Assembly: GCA_942490645.1 (NCBI GenBank)
Contig: CALNXN010000001.1
Location: forward strand, 1-64,000
DNA: 64,000 nt
Direction: 5' to 3'
Origin: CALNXN01 sp942490645
GTDB lineage: Bacteria; Pseudomonadota; Alphaproteobacteria; Rhodobacterales; Rhodobacteraceae
Shown here: positions 52,401 through 61,714 of the stretch, piece after piece
Layout of the letters: the number at the start of each line of letters is the position of its first letter
Position numbering within the stretch: position 1 is the stretch's first letter
Notes under the pieces: model-generated
The model's input: the letters and a program-made list of their open reading frames with translations, nothing else
The model's database searches: none
What the model was told of the DNA's origin: nothing
Translations under genes and position numbers: made by a program

Positions 52401-53546
52401 TCATTCGTCCTTTCGTATTGATGTTCGTTTGAAAGTCGCGGGAACAAACGGCAAAGCGGCGACCCGTACTGGCAACCTCTTGCCGCGCACCTCGCCCCAT
52501 AGCGCCTGACCCGGTGTGCTGAGCGCCTCGGGCACATATCCCATGGCCACCGGCGCGCCGACGGTAGGTCCGAACCCGCCTGACGTTACCGTCCCAACGG
52601 CCGTCTCGCTCGCTTCCGTCTCAAAAAGCGGCACACCTTCGCGCATCGGCGCGCGGCCCTCGGGCGCCAGACCAACACGACGCCGTTGCGGTGGCTTGCC
52701 CAAGACATGCAACAACACCGCGTCACCCGGAAACCCGCCTTCTCGCATGCCACCTTTGCGGCGTACCTTTTGAATGGACCAACTCAACGCGGCCTCCGCA
52801 GGTGTAACGCCCGCATCCATGTCATGACCATAAAGGCACAAGCCCGCTTCCAAACGCAGGGAATCGCGTGCCCCTAACCCAATGGGCGCTACCTCTGGCG
52901 CATCGAGCAGCACGCGCGCCAGCGCCTCCGCCTGATCCCCAGCAACCGACAGCTCAAACCCGTCTTCGCCGGTATATCCCGACCGCGACGCCCAAACCGG
53001 GATGCCGGCCAACTGCAACGCCGCGCAATCCATGAACCGCATGTCTTTCACCGCCGGGTCCAATCGCGCCAGCACGGCCTCGGACATCGGTCCTTGAAGG
53101 GCAATCAGCCCCTGCCCCTCCAACACGCTGACCGACAGTGCCGGTTCCAATGACAGCTTCATGCGCGCAATGTCTGTGTCTTTGCACGCGGCATTGACCA
53201 CCACGAAAAGCGCATCCCCGCGCCGCGCAAACATCAGATCGTCCTCGATCCCGCCCTGTGCATTGGTGAACAAACCATAGCGTTGCCGCCCGTCGGCAAG
53301 GTCCAGTACGTCCATGGGCACCAGCCGTTCGAACCCAAGGGCCACATCTTCCCATGCAGGTCCGGTGACCAATATCTGGCCCATGTGGCTGACATCAAAC
53401 AGTCCGGCCTGTGCGCGTGTGTGATTATGCTCCTGCATCACACCCATCGGGTATTGCACCGGCATCGAATACCCGGCGAAAGGCACCATCTTGGCACCCA
53501 ATTCATCATGCAGCGCTGTCAACGGAGTGGAATTCAATTGCGTCAT
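52401..53546 (-). CDS. gcvT: Aminomethyltransferase, T protein of glycine cleavage
   Basis: A 381-residue tetrahydrofolate-dependent enzyme that releases ammonia and makes methylene-THF. Motifs are MVPFAGYSMPVQYPMGVMQE, AGLFDVSHMGQI, SGYTGEDGFELS, PIGLGARDSLRLEAGLCLYG and RVGLAPEGRAPMREG. It is first in the glycine cleavage operon. Its mRNA leader carries a tandem glycine riboswitch. Confidence 0.98.
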   Translation of the reverse strand: MTQLNSTPLTALHDELGAKMVPFAGYSMPVQYPMGVMQEHNHTRAQAGLFDVSHMGQILVTGPAWEDVALGFERLVPMDVLDLADGRQRYGLFTNAQGGIEDDLMFARRGDALFVVVNAACKDTDIARMKLSLEPALSVSVLEGQGLIALQGPMSEAVLARLDPAVKDMRFMDCAALQLAGIPVWASRSGYTGEDGFELSVAGDQAEALARVLLDAPEVAPIGLGARDSLRLEAGLCLYGHDMDAGVTPAEAALSWSIQKVRRKGGMREGGFPGDAVLLHVLGKPPQRRRVGLAPEGRAPMREGVPLFETEASETAVGTVTSGGFGPTVGAPVAMGYVPEALSTPGQALWGEVRGKRLPVRVAALPFVPATFKRTSIRKDE

Positions 53547-53624
53547 CCGGCCTCACAAGCACGTGCCGGGTATCGCGGAATTGCAACCGGCATCTGATGC
53601 ACAGCCTATCAGCCATGCCCTGAT

Positions 53625-53782
53625 GCCCCCTCTGTCCTTTGGCCTGAGATCGTTATCCCTTCGGCGGATGCGTGCGGCATCACTCTCCAGAGTGTTGTCA
53701 CCCATGACGGTCCTTGCGCCTGAGAGTTTCCGGGGCGGTTGCTCCTTCGGCACCGGCACGTGCGCCGGTTCTCCCGTCTGGG
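53625..53782 (-). promoter_or_regulatory. Tandem glycine riboswitch
   Basis: On the minus strand two gcvT-type aptamers follow each other. The first (about 53778-53706) has GACGGGAGAACCGG, GCCGAAGGAGCAA, AACTCTCAGGCGCAAGGACCG and a closing GTC. The second (about 53698-53626) has ACTCTGGAGAGTG, GCCGAAGGGATAA, ATCTCAGGCCAAAGGACAG and AGGGGG. These are the conserved core strings of the class. It precedes gcvT by about 80 bases and should turn the operon on when glycine is plentiful. Confidence 0.95.
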
Positions 53783-53880
53783 TACGGTCAAGCTATGCCG
53801 CCTAGGCGGGTTTGGTCAAGCGCCCTTGTCTCTGTGTCCGCCAAATGATTGAGTGCCGCAAACGCAACCCAGAGGATGCA

Positions 53881-54471
53881 ATGTCAGACCCCTATTTCTT
53901 TGGCTATGGCAGCTTGGTCAATGACGCCACCCACACCTATCCCGATGCGCGTCCCGCCCTGCTTCAAGGCTGGCGGCGCGCTTGGGTGGGCAGTCAGATG
54001 CGCGGGGTTGTCCTGCTAACCGCTGTTCAATCGCCCGGCGATGCAATCGACGGGCTGGTCGCGGCGGTGCCTAGCGGCGACTGGGCCGCGCTGGACAAAC
54101 GTGAAGAAGGCTATGACCGGCTCTGGACACAGGATGTGTCTGATCATGCATTGCCGCACGCTCCCGAGATGGCGGTCTATTCCGTGCACCCGGACCGGCG
54201 CCGCGATACATCCGAGCAGGTTATTTTGCAAAGCTATCTGGACGTTGTGATCCAAGGCTTTTCGCGCGTCTTCGGTGAAGACGGTGTGACACGGTTTTTC
54301 GACACAACGATTGGCTGGCACACCCCGATCCTGAATGACCGCGCGGATCCGATCTATCCCCGCCACCAGCGTCTGAGCGCGCAGGAAACGGCGCTCGTCG
54401 ATCATCACATTGTCCGGGTCGGCGGCACGGTCCGCGCAGCAAATGCCGCGTCAGGCGCGCACCGGTTTTAA
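53881..54471 (+). CDS. Gamma-glutamylcyclotransferase-fold protein (ChaC-like)
   Basis: A 196-residue protein. The start MSDPYFFGYGSLVNDATH has the YGSL loop of the GGCT fold. A candidate catalytic Glu lies in ALDKREEGYDRLW. VYSVHPDRRRDTSEQVIL and SYLDVVIQGFSRVFGEDGV complete the domain. It may cleave gamma-glutamyl peptides such as glutathione, though substrates vary within the fold. AGAGG precedes the ATG. Its stop overlaps that of gltX on the other strand by four bases. Confidence 0.8.
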   Translation: MSDPYFFGYGSLVNDATHTYPDARPALLQGWRRAWVGSQMRGVVLLTAVQSPGDAIDGLVAAVPSGDWAALDKREEGYDRLWTQDVSDHALPHAPEMAVYSVHPDRRRDTSEQVILQSYLDVVIQGFSRVFGEDGVTRFFDTTIGWHTPILNDRADPIYPRHQRLSAQETALVDHHIVRVGGTVRAANAASGAHRF

Positions 54472-55793
54472 CTGCGCGCTTTGATTACCTGAAGCAAAGG
54501 CAGCACCGCAGACATATCGGGGCCATGGCTTTGCCCGGTCAACGCCTTGCGCAGCGGCATGAACAGCCCGCGCCCCTTGCGGCCGGTCGCCTCTTTGACG
54601 GCCGCCGTCCATGTGCCCCATGTCTGTGCATCAAACGGCCCCTCGGGCAGCAGCGTCATGGCCTGCGCCACGAACTCCGCGTCTTCTTCGTCTATCACCG
54701 GGTCGACGCCATCGCGAAAGAGGTGCCACCACCCCTCAAGATCGTCGAGGGTGGTGATGTTTTCCCGCGTGACCTCCCAGAACTGGGCTGCCATATCGTC
54801 AGGCACGCCAATAGCTGCTACCTTTTCCGCGACCTCTTCCAGCGGCAGGCCGGCCAGATAGCGCGCAGTCAGCGGAAAGAGGTCCTGTTCGTCGAATTTC
54901 GTTGGCGCCGATCCAAAGCGCGTGATGTCGAACCCGTCGATCAGCGCGCCCATATCCGTGCGCAACTCCACCGGATCGGACGATCCCAGCCGCGCCATCA
55001 GTGACAAGATTGCCATCGGGTGAATGCCCTGCGCGCGCAAATCCTTCAGCGCCAACGCCCCCAACCGCTTGCTCAGCGCCTCGCCCTGCGGCCCGGTCAG
55101 CAGTGAGTGGTGCGCAAAGGCTGGCATCGTCCCGCCCAGCGCCTGAATGATCTGAATTTGCGTCGCGGTGTTGGTCACATGATCGGACCCGCGCACAACA
55201 TGGGTCACGCCCATCTCGGTGTCATCGACAACGCTGGCCAGCGTGTAGAGGATCTGACCATCGCCCCGGATCAGCACCGGATCAGACACCGATGCTGCAT
55301 CAATCGAGATGTCGCCCAGGATACCGTCCGTCCAGTCAATACGTTCGTGATCCAGCTTGAACCGCCACACGCCGCTGCCACGTTCAGCGCGCAGTGCCGC
55401 GCGCTCGTCGTCGCTTAATGCAAGGGCCGCGCGGTCATAGACGGGCGGCTTGCCCATGTTCAGCTGTTTCTTGCGCTTGAGGTCCAACTCCGTCGGCGTC
55501 TCGAACGCCTCATAGAACCGCCCGATTTCGCGCAGTTTGTCCGCCGCCGCATGATACCGGTCAAGCCGCTCGGATTGACGCTCGACCCGGTCCCAATGCA
55601 GGCCCAACCACTCCAGATCGCGCTTGATCCCGTCGACGTATTCTTCCTTGGACCGCTCCGGGTCCGTATCGTCGATCCGCAAAATGAACGTGCCGCCCGC
55701 CTGCCGCGCGATCAGAAAGTTCATCAGCGCCGCGCGCAGGTTGCCAATATGCAGATGGCCGGTCGGCGAAGGGGCAAAGCGAGTCGTCGTCAT
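54468..55793 (-). CDS. gltX: Glutamyl-tRNA synthetase
   Basis: A 441-residue class I synthetase. The start MTTTRFAPSPTGHLHIGNLR carries the HIGH motif (HIGN), and GEALSKRLGALALKDL carries the KMSKS counterpart LSKR. RIDDTDPERSKEEYVDGIKR and THVVRGSDHVTNTATQIQII are also standard. AGGAG precedes ATG 55793 by nine bases. The shorter length and LSKRLG sequence resemble the second GltX paralogue that many alphaproteobacteria carry, so it may charge tRNA-Gln as well. That is inference. Confidence 0.95.
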   Translation of the reverse strand: MTTTRFAPSPTGHLHIGNLRAALMNFLIARQAGGTFILRIDDTDPERSKEEYVDGIKRDLEWLGLHWDRVERQSERLDRYHAAADKLREIGRFYEAFETPTELDLKRKKQLNMGKPPVYDRAALALSDDERAALRAERGSGVWRFKLDHERIDWTDGILGDISIDAASVSDPVLIRGDGQILYTLASVVDDTEMGVTHVVRGSDHVTNTATQIQIIQALGGTMPAFAHHSLLTGPQGEALSKRLGALALKDLRAQGIHPMAILSLMARLGSSDPVELRTDMGALIDGFDITRFGSAPTKFDEQDLFPLTARYLAGLPLEEVAEKVAAIGVPDDMAAQFWEVTRENITTLDDLEGWWHLFRDGVDPVIDEEDAEFVAQAMTLLPEGPFDAQTWGTWTAAVKEATGRKGRGLFMPLRKALTGQSHGPDMSAVLPLLQVIKARS

Positions 55794-55970
55794 AGCGGTG
55801 TTCTCCTGGTTCGCGCGATGGCTTGTCACAGGGGCATGCGATTGTCCAGCAACGCGCACGCCAAGCCCAGATGACGCAAAAATGAACATATGTTGCGCGT
55901 TTATGAGGTTGGCGTGCGCGCTCGTCGCTCTACCTATAGTCGCGTTCCAACAGAAAAGGACCGTCTTTCG

Positions 55971-56894
55971 ATGGCAAACGATATGAAACTCACACGTCGC
56001 GCCGCGCTCATTGGCGCAGCCGCCGTACCGCTGATCGCAACGACCAAAACTGCCAAGGCCGCCGCTCCGATGATGGGCACAGGCACGGCACCGTTCAAGC
56101 GGGTCGCTTTGGGCGATTACGAAGTAACAACGCTGCTTGTTGGCAGCCGTACCGTGGAAAACCCGCAAGGTACGTTCGGCATGAACGTCGATGCAGACAC
56201 GTTCAACGCAGCCTCTGCCGCGGCAAACCTGCCCACCGACAAGGTGCAGTTCTTCTTTACTCCCACGGTCATCAACACCGGTTCCGAACTGGTTCTGTTT
56301 GACACCGGCCTGAATGGCGCGGGCACCGTCGCCACGCTCGAGGCCGCGGGATATACCGCCGATCAGGTCGATATCGTCGTGATCACGCACATGCACGGCG
56401 ATCACATCGGTGGCCTGATGACCGACGGTGCGCCCACATTCCCCAACGCGCGGTATGTGACAGGACGCACGGAATACGACGCATGGGCGCAAACCGACAA
56501 CGAAGGGTTTGCCAATATGGTCAAACCGCTGGCCGAACAGATGACATTCCTTGAAGATGGCGGCTCTGCCGCGTCAGGTCTGACGGCGATGGCGGCATTC
56601 GGGCACACGCCCGGCCATATGATGTATATGGTCGAAAGCGCAGGGCAGCAGCTTGTTCTGGGGGCAGATTTCGCCAACCATTACGTCTGGTCCCTCGCCC
56701 ATCCCGATTGGGAGGTACGCTTTGACATGGACAAGGCAGCAGCAGCAGCCACGCGCCGCAAAATGCTGGACATGATGGCAGCCGACAAGCTGCCGTTCAT
56801 CGGTTACCACATGCCGTGGCCCGCGATTGGCTATGTCGAAGCGAAAGACGGCGGTTATGCTTATGTACCGCACACCTATCAGCTGACCGTGTAA
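55971..56894 (+). CDS. Tat-exported MBL-fold metallo-hydrolase
   Basis: A 307-residue protein with a twin-arginine signal (KLTRRAALIGAAAVPLIATT; cleavage near AKAAA). The metallo-beta-lactamase motif is VVITHMHGDHIGGLM, with further metal ligands in AFGHTPGHMMYMV, GADFANHY and FIGYHMPWP. It is probably a periplasmic binuclear-zinc hydrolase of the quorum-quenching lactonase-like or oxidoreductase-like group. The substrate is unknown. An alternative ATG at 55983 still includes the RR motif. Confidence 0.88.
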   Translation: MANDMKLTRRAALIGAAAVPLIATTKTAKAAAPMMGTGTAPFKRVALGDYEVTTLLVGSRTVENPQGTFGMNVDADTFNAASAAANLPTDKVQFFFTPTVINTGSELVLFDTGLNGAGTVATLEAAGYTADQVDIVVITHMHGDHIGGLMTDGAPTFPNARYVTGRTEYDAWAQTDNEGFANMVKPLAEQMTFLEDGGSAASGLTAMAAFGHTPGHMMYMVESAGQQLVLGADFANHYVWSLAHPDWEVRFDMDKAAAAATRRKMLDMMAADKLPFIGYHMPWPAIGYVEAKDGGYAYVPHTYQLTV

Positions 56895-56927
56895 CTAAGG
56901 CAGTTCCCGGTTGACCGCACGCTATGG

Positions 56928-57482
56928 TCAGCCTTGGTTCGGGGCCCGCGCAACTTGTGTGGGCCCTTTTTCGTGGGGTTGCGCTGCGTGTCGTTTGTGC
57001 ATTCTTAAGAGGGTCTCAAGCACTTCGGCTCCCGGTGCCTTGATCATCTGCACAGGCACCGCCACCATGCCCGCCTGAAAATTCAGAGCGCTCAAGACCC
57101 GTGCGCGCAGGCTCTGATCCGCCCAAAACCGCCGCGGGTCATGCAGGTCGAGCCAGATGACCTTACCTCCGCCCCCAAGGGTTTTTGGCACCCATTTGAT
57201 GTCACTCCAGCTGAGGGTCGGCGCGAAATATCCAGATATGCCGTGACGGTCCATCCGCAGCGCGACAGGCTTTTGTAGGGCCAATCCAAAGGCATAGACA
57301 GCGCAGCCGCCAAACCCAAACAGGCCAGCCAATACGATGAGATCCGCGGTTGCAAACTGGCTCACCAGAGGGAACCGCCAGATCACGATCATGGCAAAGG
57401 GCAACGCCATCAAGGCCGACAAGGCACCTAAGCCCCCCAACAGCCACGCGCGGATACCGTATCTAATGACCTCTTCGTCCAT
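56928..57482 (-). CDS. Hypothetical inner-membrane protein with PH-like domain
   Basis: A 184-residue protein with two helices, about residues 13-35 (LLGGLGALSALMALPFAMIV) and 46-68 (LIVLAGLFGFGGCAVYAFGL). A soluble domain follows: VALRMDRHGISGYFAPTLSW, SDIKWVPKTLGGGGKVIWLD and LNFQAGMVAVPVQMI. This resembles the STM3941-like bacterial PH-domain membrane proteins. The 3' end overlaps a terminator-like hairpin that serves the opposite strand. Confidence 0.7.
   Translation of the reverse strand: MDEEVIRYGIRAWLLGGLGALSALMALPFAMIVIWRFPLVSQFATADLIVLAGLFGFGGCAVYAFGLALQKPVALRMDRHGISGYFAPTLSWSDIKWVPKTLGGGGKVIWLDLHDPRRFWADQSLRARVLSALNFQAGMVAVPVQMIKAPGAEVLETLLRMHKRHAAQPHEKGPTQVARAPNQG
56942..56971 (+). 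terminator. Terminator-like hairpin inside the convergent gene's 3' end
   Basis: GGGCCC (56942-56947) and GGGCCC (56961-56966) can pair around a 13-base loop, and TTTTT follows on the plus strand. It sits 47 bases past the MBL-hydrolase stop, but within codons of the minus-strand gene ending at 56928. Confidence 0.55.
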
Positions 57483-57545
57483 GACGCACCGGTACCGAAC
57501 GATCTGGACGACCTGCGGGCCAGCTTTGGGTCTTTTGAGGGCAGA

Positions 57546-59204
57546 TCAGTCGCCGTCGCGCCAGCGGTTCACAATCGGATAACGCCGGTCCAGCCAGAAC
57601 GCACCTTTGGTCAGCCGCGCGCCGGGCGCGGATTGGAAACGTTTGTATTCACTGATATAAATCAGCTTTTCGACCTTGGCGGCGACCTCCCTCTCAAAGC
57701 CGGCGGCCACGCAATCCTCAATGGATCCGTCCTTGTCGACGAGGATTTCGAGGATCGCGTCCAGATCCGGGTAGTCCGGCAGGCTGTCGCTGTCTTTCTG
57801 ATCATCGCGCAGTTCCGCACTGGGCGGTTTGTCAATGATATTGACCGGGATCACCTCACCTGAGGGCCCTTTCATCCAATCACGGTGGTTGGCATTGCGC
57901 CAACGGCAGGTCTCGAACACCCGCATCTTGTAAAGGTCCTTGATCGGATTGTACCCGCCTGCCATGTCGCCATAGATCGTGGCGTAGCCAACAGCCACCT
58001 CGGATTTGTTGCCCGTCGTCAGCAGCATCTCGCCAAATTTGTTGGACATCGCCATCAACAAAAGCCCACGCAACCGGCTTTGGATGTTTTCCTCCGTCAG
58101 CCCCGGTTCCATTCCTTCGAACAAGGGCGCCAGCGTTTCGGTGATCGCCGCGCGGCCCTTGGCGATCGGTACATAGTCATACCGACACCCCAGCGCCTTG
58201 GCGCAGGCCTCCGCATCATCAAGTGACGACTGGGACGTGTATTCCGACGGCAGCATCACGCAGCGCACGTTTTCCGCGCCCAGCGCGTCAACAGCAATTG
58301 TCGCGACAATCGCGGAATCCACCCCACCTGACAGGCCCAGCAGTACCTTTTTGAACCCGGTCTTGCGCATGTAATCGCGCAGCGCCGTGACCATCACATG
58401 GTAGTCCTGCTCCCATTCATCCGGGTGATGTGCCTTGTCCCCTTCGAGCACGCGCCAGCCTTCTGGCGTTTGCTCCAGATCGACGTGGGTGATCACCTCT
58501 TCCAGAACTGGCAACTGAACTGCCAGTTTTCCGCCAGGGTTCAGCGCAAAGGACGCGCCGTCAAACACCTGATCATCCTGCCCGCCGACCATGTTCAGAT
58601 AAATCAGCGGCAAACCCGTCTCGACGACGCGCGCCACCATATGGTTCAGACGCGTGTTGAACTTGCCCCGGTAATAGGGCGACCCATTTGGCACCAGCAG
58701 GAACTCCGCGCCCGTCTCGGCCAGTGTTTCGGTCACATCCTCGTGCCATGCATCTTCACAGATCGGGCTGCCGACACGGGTGTTGCCGACGGAATAGGGT
58801 CCACCCAACGGGCCTGCGTCGAAAATGCGCACCTCATCGAATACGGTTTCATTGGGCAAATGGTGCTTGAGCACCTGACTGGCGATCTTGCCGCCCTTGA
58901 GGATCAGGTAGCCGTTATAGAGCTCAGTACCCTCGACCCACGGCGCGCCAATGGCCAGCGCGGGGCCATTAGCGCAGTGCTTGGCCAAGGCGTCAATATG
59001 GGTCGCGACGTCCAGTTGAAATGCGCGTTTCATCACCAGATCCTGCGCATTATAGCCTGTAATGAACATCTCCGGCAGCGCCACAAGGTCAGCTCCCGCA
59101 TCGCGCCCGGCCTCCCACGCCTTGCGCGCAAGCGCTGCGTTGCCTGCCAAATCACCAACAGTCGGGTTCAACTGCCCCAGCGTTATGCGAAACCGCGCGC
59201 TCAT
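57546..59204 (-). CDS. nadE: Glutamine-dependent NAD+ synthetase
   Basis: A 552-residue two-domain enzyme for the last step of NAD synthesis. The N-terminal nitrilase-type glutaminase has its triad Glu in LVALPEMFITGYNAQDL, Lys in QVLKHHLPNETVFDE, and Cys in RVGSPICEDAWHED. The C-terminal synthetase has the PP-loop LLGLSGGVDSAIVATIAVDA and TTGNKSEVAVGYATIYGDMA. AGGA precedes the ATG. It complements nadD at 22.9 kb, and the two together make NAD from the deamido route. Confidence 0.97.
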   Translation of the reverse strand: MSARFRITLGQLNPTVGDLAGNAALARKAWEAGRDAGADLVALPEMFITGYNAQDLVMKRAFQLDVATHIDALAKHCANGPALAIGAPWVEGTELYNGYLILKGGKIASQVLKHHLPNETVFDEVRIFDAGPLGGPYSVGNTRVGSPICEDAWHEDVTETLAETGAEFLLVPNGSPYYRGKFNTRLNHMVARVVETGLPLIYLNMVGGQDDQVFDGASFALNPGGKLAVQLPVLEEVITHVDLEQTPEGWRVLEGDKAHHPDEWEQDYHVMVTALRDYMRKTGFKKVLLGLSGGVDSAIVATIAVDALGAENVRCVMLPSEYTSQSSLDDAEACAKALGCRYDYVPIAKGRAAITETLAPLFEGMEPGLTEENIQSRLRGLLLMAMSNKFGEMLLTTGNKSEVAVGYATIYGDMAGGYNPIKDLYKMRVFETCRWRNANHRDWMKGPSGEVIPVNIIDKPPSAELRDDQKDSDSLPDYPDLDAILEILVDKDGSIEDCVAAGFEREVAAKVEKLIYISEYKRFQSAPGARLTKGAFWLDRRYPIVNRWRDGD

Positions 59205-59398
59205 ATTTCCTGCCTTTCATCGCCTTCGCCGGATGATGTAGCAGAACGCAGCCCGGTTAAAACCCCAACGGCCATCCGATTGCAAAAGAACATTGCCCCC
59301 GTTCACCCCTTTGCATAGTTTGTGGCAAAGGGCCGCGCGGGGGTGCGGTCTGACCACAGTCACATAACGCCTGAGTGCCAGCAGTCCGAAGGTTTCCA

Positions 59399-60793
59399 AT
59401 GACACGTCTAATCCACGCTCTTGTATTTGCCCTATTACCGCTTTCTGCCGCAGCGCAGAACGCCGATGTTCAGACCAAGCAATACGATGATGGCGGCGTC
59501 TATGAAGGCACGTTCAAAGACGGCGTGCAGCACGGACAGGGCACCTACAAGCTACCCAACGGCTATGAATATGCCGGGGAATGGATCGACGGCGAGATCA
59601 AGGGCCAGGGCATTGCGCGCTTTCCAAACGGGTCGGTCTATGAGGGCAGCTTCGCCAAGGGCAAACCCGATGGCTTTGGCAAGATCACGTTTTCGGATGG
59701 CGGCACCTATGAAGGCGACTGGCAAGCCGGTGCAATCATGGGGCAAGGCATCGCGCTCTATGCGAACGGCGTGCGCTATGAGGGCGGGTTCCGCAACGCC
59801 AAACACCACGGCAAAGGCACCATGCAAAGCCCCGGCGGCTACGAATATCAGGGCGATTGGATTGATGGCATCAAAGAGGGCACAGGGGTCATCACCTATC
59901 CCGATGGGGCTGTCTATGATGGCGACATCCGCGCCGGAAAACGCACGGGTCAAGGCACTTTGACCATGCCCGACGGGCTGGTTTATGTGGGCTTCTGGAA
60001 AGACGGCCAGATCGACGGTACCGGCAAACTGACACAAGCCAACGGCGACATCTACGAAGGCCAACTTTCGGGCGGGCGACGCGAGGGCACAGGCAAGGTG
60101 ATCTATGCCAACGGCGACATCTATGAGGGCGAATTCTCTAACGACTTGCGCGATGGTCAGGGGACATTCACGGCAAGCGACGGATATACCTACGTCGGCT
60201 CTTGGGTTGCTGGTGAAATCGAAGGGCAAGGGCGCGTAACCTACCCTGATGGGTCCATATATGTAGGCGCGTTTCGCGGCGGACTGGCAGATGGTCAAGG
60301 GCTGATCACCTACCCGGATGGGTCAACCTATGAAGGCATCTGGACCAGCGGCGTCATCAATGGCGAAGGCCGCGCGGTCTATGCCAACGGAGTGATTTAC
60401 GAGGGCGGCTTTCAGGACGCGCGCAATCACGGTCAAGGCATAATGACATACGCCGACGGCTACCGCTATGAAGGCGAATGGCGTGACGGGCAGCGGCACG
60501 GCATGGGCAAAGTGACCTATCCCGACGGTACCATCTACGAAGGCGCGTTCGAACAAGACAAGCGCCACGGTCCGGGCAAAATCACCATGCCAAACGGCTT
60601 TATCTATGACGGCGCATGGGTACGCGGCGAGATCGAAGGGCAAGGCATTGCCACCTATGCCAACGGCGACATCTATGAAGGCACCTTCAAAGCGGGCAAA
60701 CGTCAGGGTGCGGGCACCATGCGCTATGCCACGGGTCAGGAAGCGTCCGGCCAATGGGAAAACGGCGTGCTGAATGACAATCAAGGCGGCTGA
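59399..60793 (+). CDS. Exported MORN-repeat protein
   Basis: A 464-residue protein with a signal peptide (LIHALVFALLPLSAAAQNAD; cleavage after AAA or AQ). It carries 18 clear MORN repeats of about 23 residues (pattern YEGxF/W-x-dG-x-xGxGxxxxxxGxxY) plus a degenerate nineteenth. The whole mature chain is repeat. The sixth core residue alternates F and W along most of the array (YEGTF, YAGEW, YEGSF, YEGDW), which suggests growth by two-repeat units. MORN arrays form extended beta sheets that bind proteins or lipids. AAGG precedes ATG 59399; a GTG at 59375 is a weaker start. Confidence 0.9.
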   Translation: MTRLIHALVFALLPLSAAAQNADVQTKQYDDGGVYEGTFKDGVQHGQGTYKLPNGYEYAGEWIDGEIKGQGIARFPNGSVYEGSFAKGKPDGFGKITFSDGGTYEGDWQAGAIMGQGIALYANGVRYEGGFRNAKHHGKGTMQSPGGYEYQGDWIDGIKEGTGVITYPDGAVYDGDIRAGKRTGQGTLTMPDGLVYVGFWKDGQIDGTGKLTQANGDIYEGQLSGGRREGTGKVIYANGDIYEGEFSNDLRDGQGTFTASDGYTYVGSWVAGEIEGQGRVTYPDGSIYVGAFRGGLADGQGLITYPDGSTYEGIWTSGVINGEGRAVYANGVIYEGGFQDARNHGQGIMTYADGYRYEGEWRDGQRHGMGKVTYPDGTIYEGAFEQDKRHGPGKITMPNGFIYDGAWVRGEIEGQGIATYANGDIYEGTFKAGKRQGAGTMRYATGQEASGQWENGVLNDNQGG

Positions 60794-60894
60794 TCAACGC
60801 GTTCCACAGACCCGACCGGCAAACATGCAGACACCGCGCATGCCATAAGGCACACACGGTGTCATCTTACAGGTTCCAGCTGTAATTGAACGGG

Positions 60895-61515
60895 TCAGGC
60901 CTTGGCCATGGATCCCTTGCGCATCCGCATCAAACCCAGCCCTGCAAGACCAGCGAGCAGGACAAACCCACTTGCAGGCAGCGGCACGGGCGCGAAGCTT
61001 GCGGTGCTGCGGATCTTGCTGGTGGCAAAAAGCGGTGCGTTGGGTGTGCGTACCGAAAACGGCGTATCCGCCCTCACCCGGCCGCGCAAAGTCTCAAGAG
61101 TGAACGTGCCATAACCGAAATCGAACTCTGCCACCTCGCGCAACCGCATTGCGCCGACATATCCGAGTTGATTGCCGGTTCCAAATTCGTCGACCTTGCT
61201 GCGAAACAGCGTGGAAAACCGCAAAGACTGCGTGATCGTGGTGAACCCGTCGGTCACGGACACGTCGATGGTGTCACGCTGGCGCACTGGATTGACGTTC
61301 TGGCTTGACGCATTTGCTGTCAGTCGGGTCGTGGAGCGTCCTCTGGTCTCGGTGTTATCATCAATCTCATATGTGATATCCAACGGGCCCCAAGATACGC
61401 CCTGGAAGGTGACAGTGGTGTCTGTCGTCAAGCGGAACGTGGCCGCATCAGCAGTGCCGACAAGACCAAAAAGCATCGCCGCAGCAGCAAGCCCTTTCAG
61501 TGTCGCATGTTTCAT
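60895..61515 (-). CDS. Secreted protein with VPLPA-CTERM sorting signal
   Basis: A 206-residue product with a signal peptide (GLAAAAMLFGLVGTADAATF; cleavage after ADA). A beta-rich extracellular domain follows (FRLTTDTTVTFQGVSWGPLD, TYEIDDNTETRGRSTTRLTA). The tail VPLPASGFVLLAGLAGLGL then MRMRKG is a textbook VPLPA-CTERM. It is the second protein of this kind in the window, but its mature domain differs from the one at 25590. It would need an exosortase encoded elsewhere. Confidence 0.88.
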   Translation of the reverse strand: MKHATLKGLAAAAMLFGLVGTADAATFRLTTDTTVTFQGVSWGPLDITYEIDDNTETRGRSTTRLTANASSQNVNPVRQRDTIDVSVTDGFTTITQSLRFSTLFRSKVDEFGTGNQLGYVGAMRLREVAEFDFGYGTFTLETLRGRVRADTPFSVRTPNAPLFATSKIRSTASFAPVPLPASGFVLLAGLAGLGLMRMRKGSMAKA

Positions 61516-61714
61516 TTCGAAACTCCTAAGTTTGGCAGCTAAAACTTGAATAAAGTTCTAATTTCTCAACCTTCGTTAGAGCCTCGGAATGGGGCACGAT
61601 TGGGACATTGATGGTTTATGATCATGACTGTCGGCAGCCAAAGCCGAGCAATTCTCAGAAAACCTGCGCATTGGTCTGATTTCAGGGACAATGAACTGCC
61701 GCAGCGCGTTGTGC

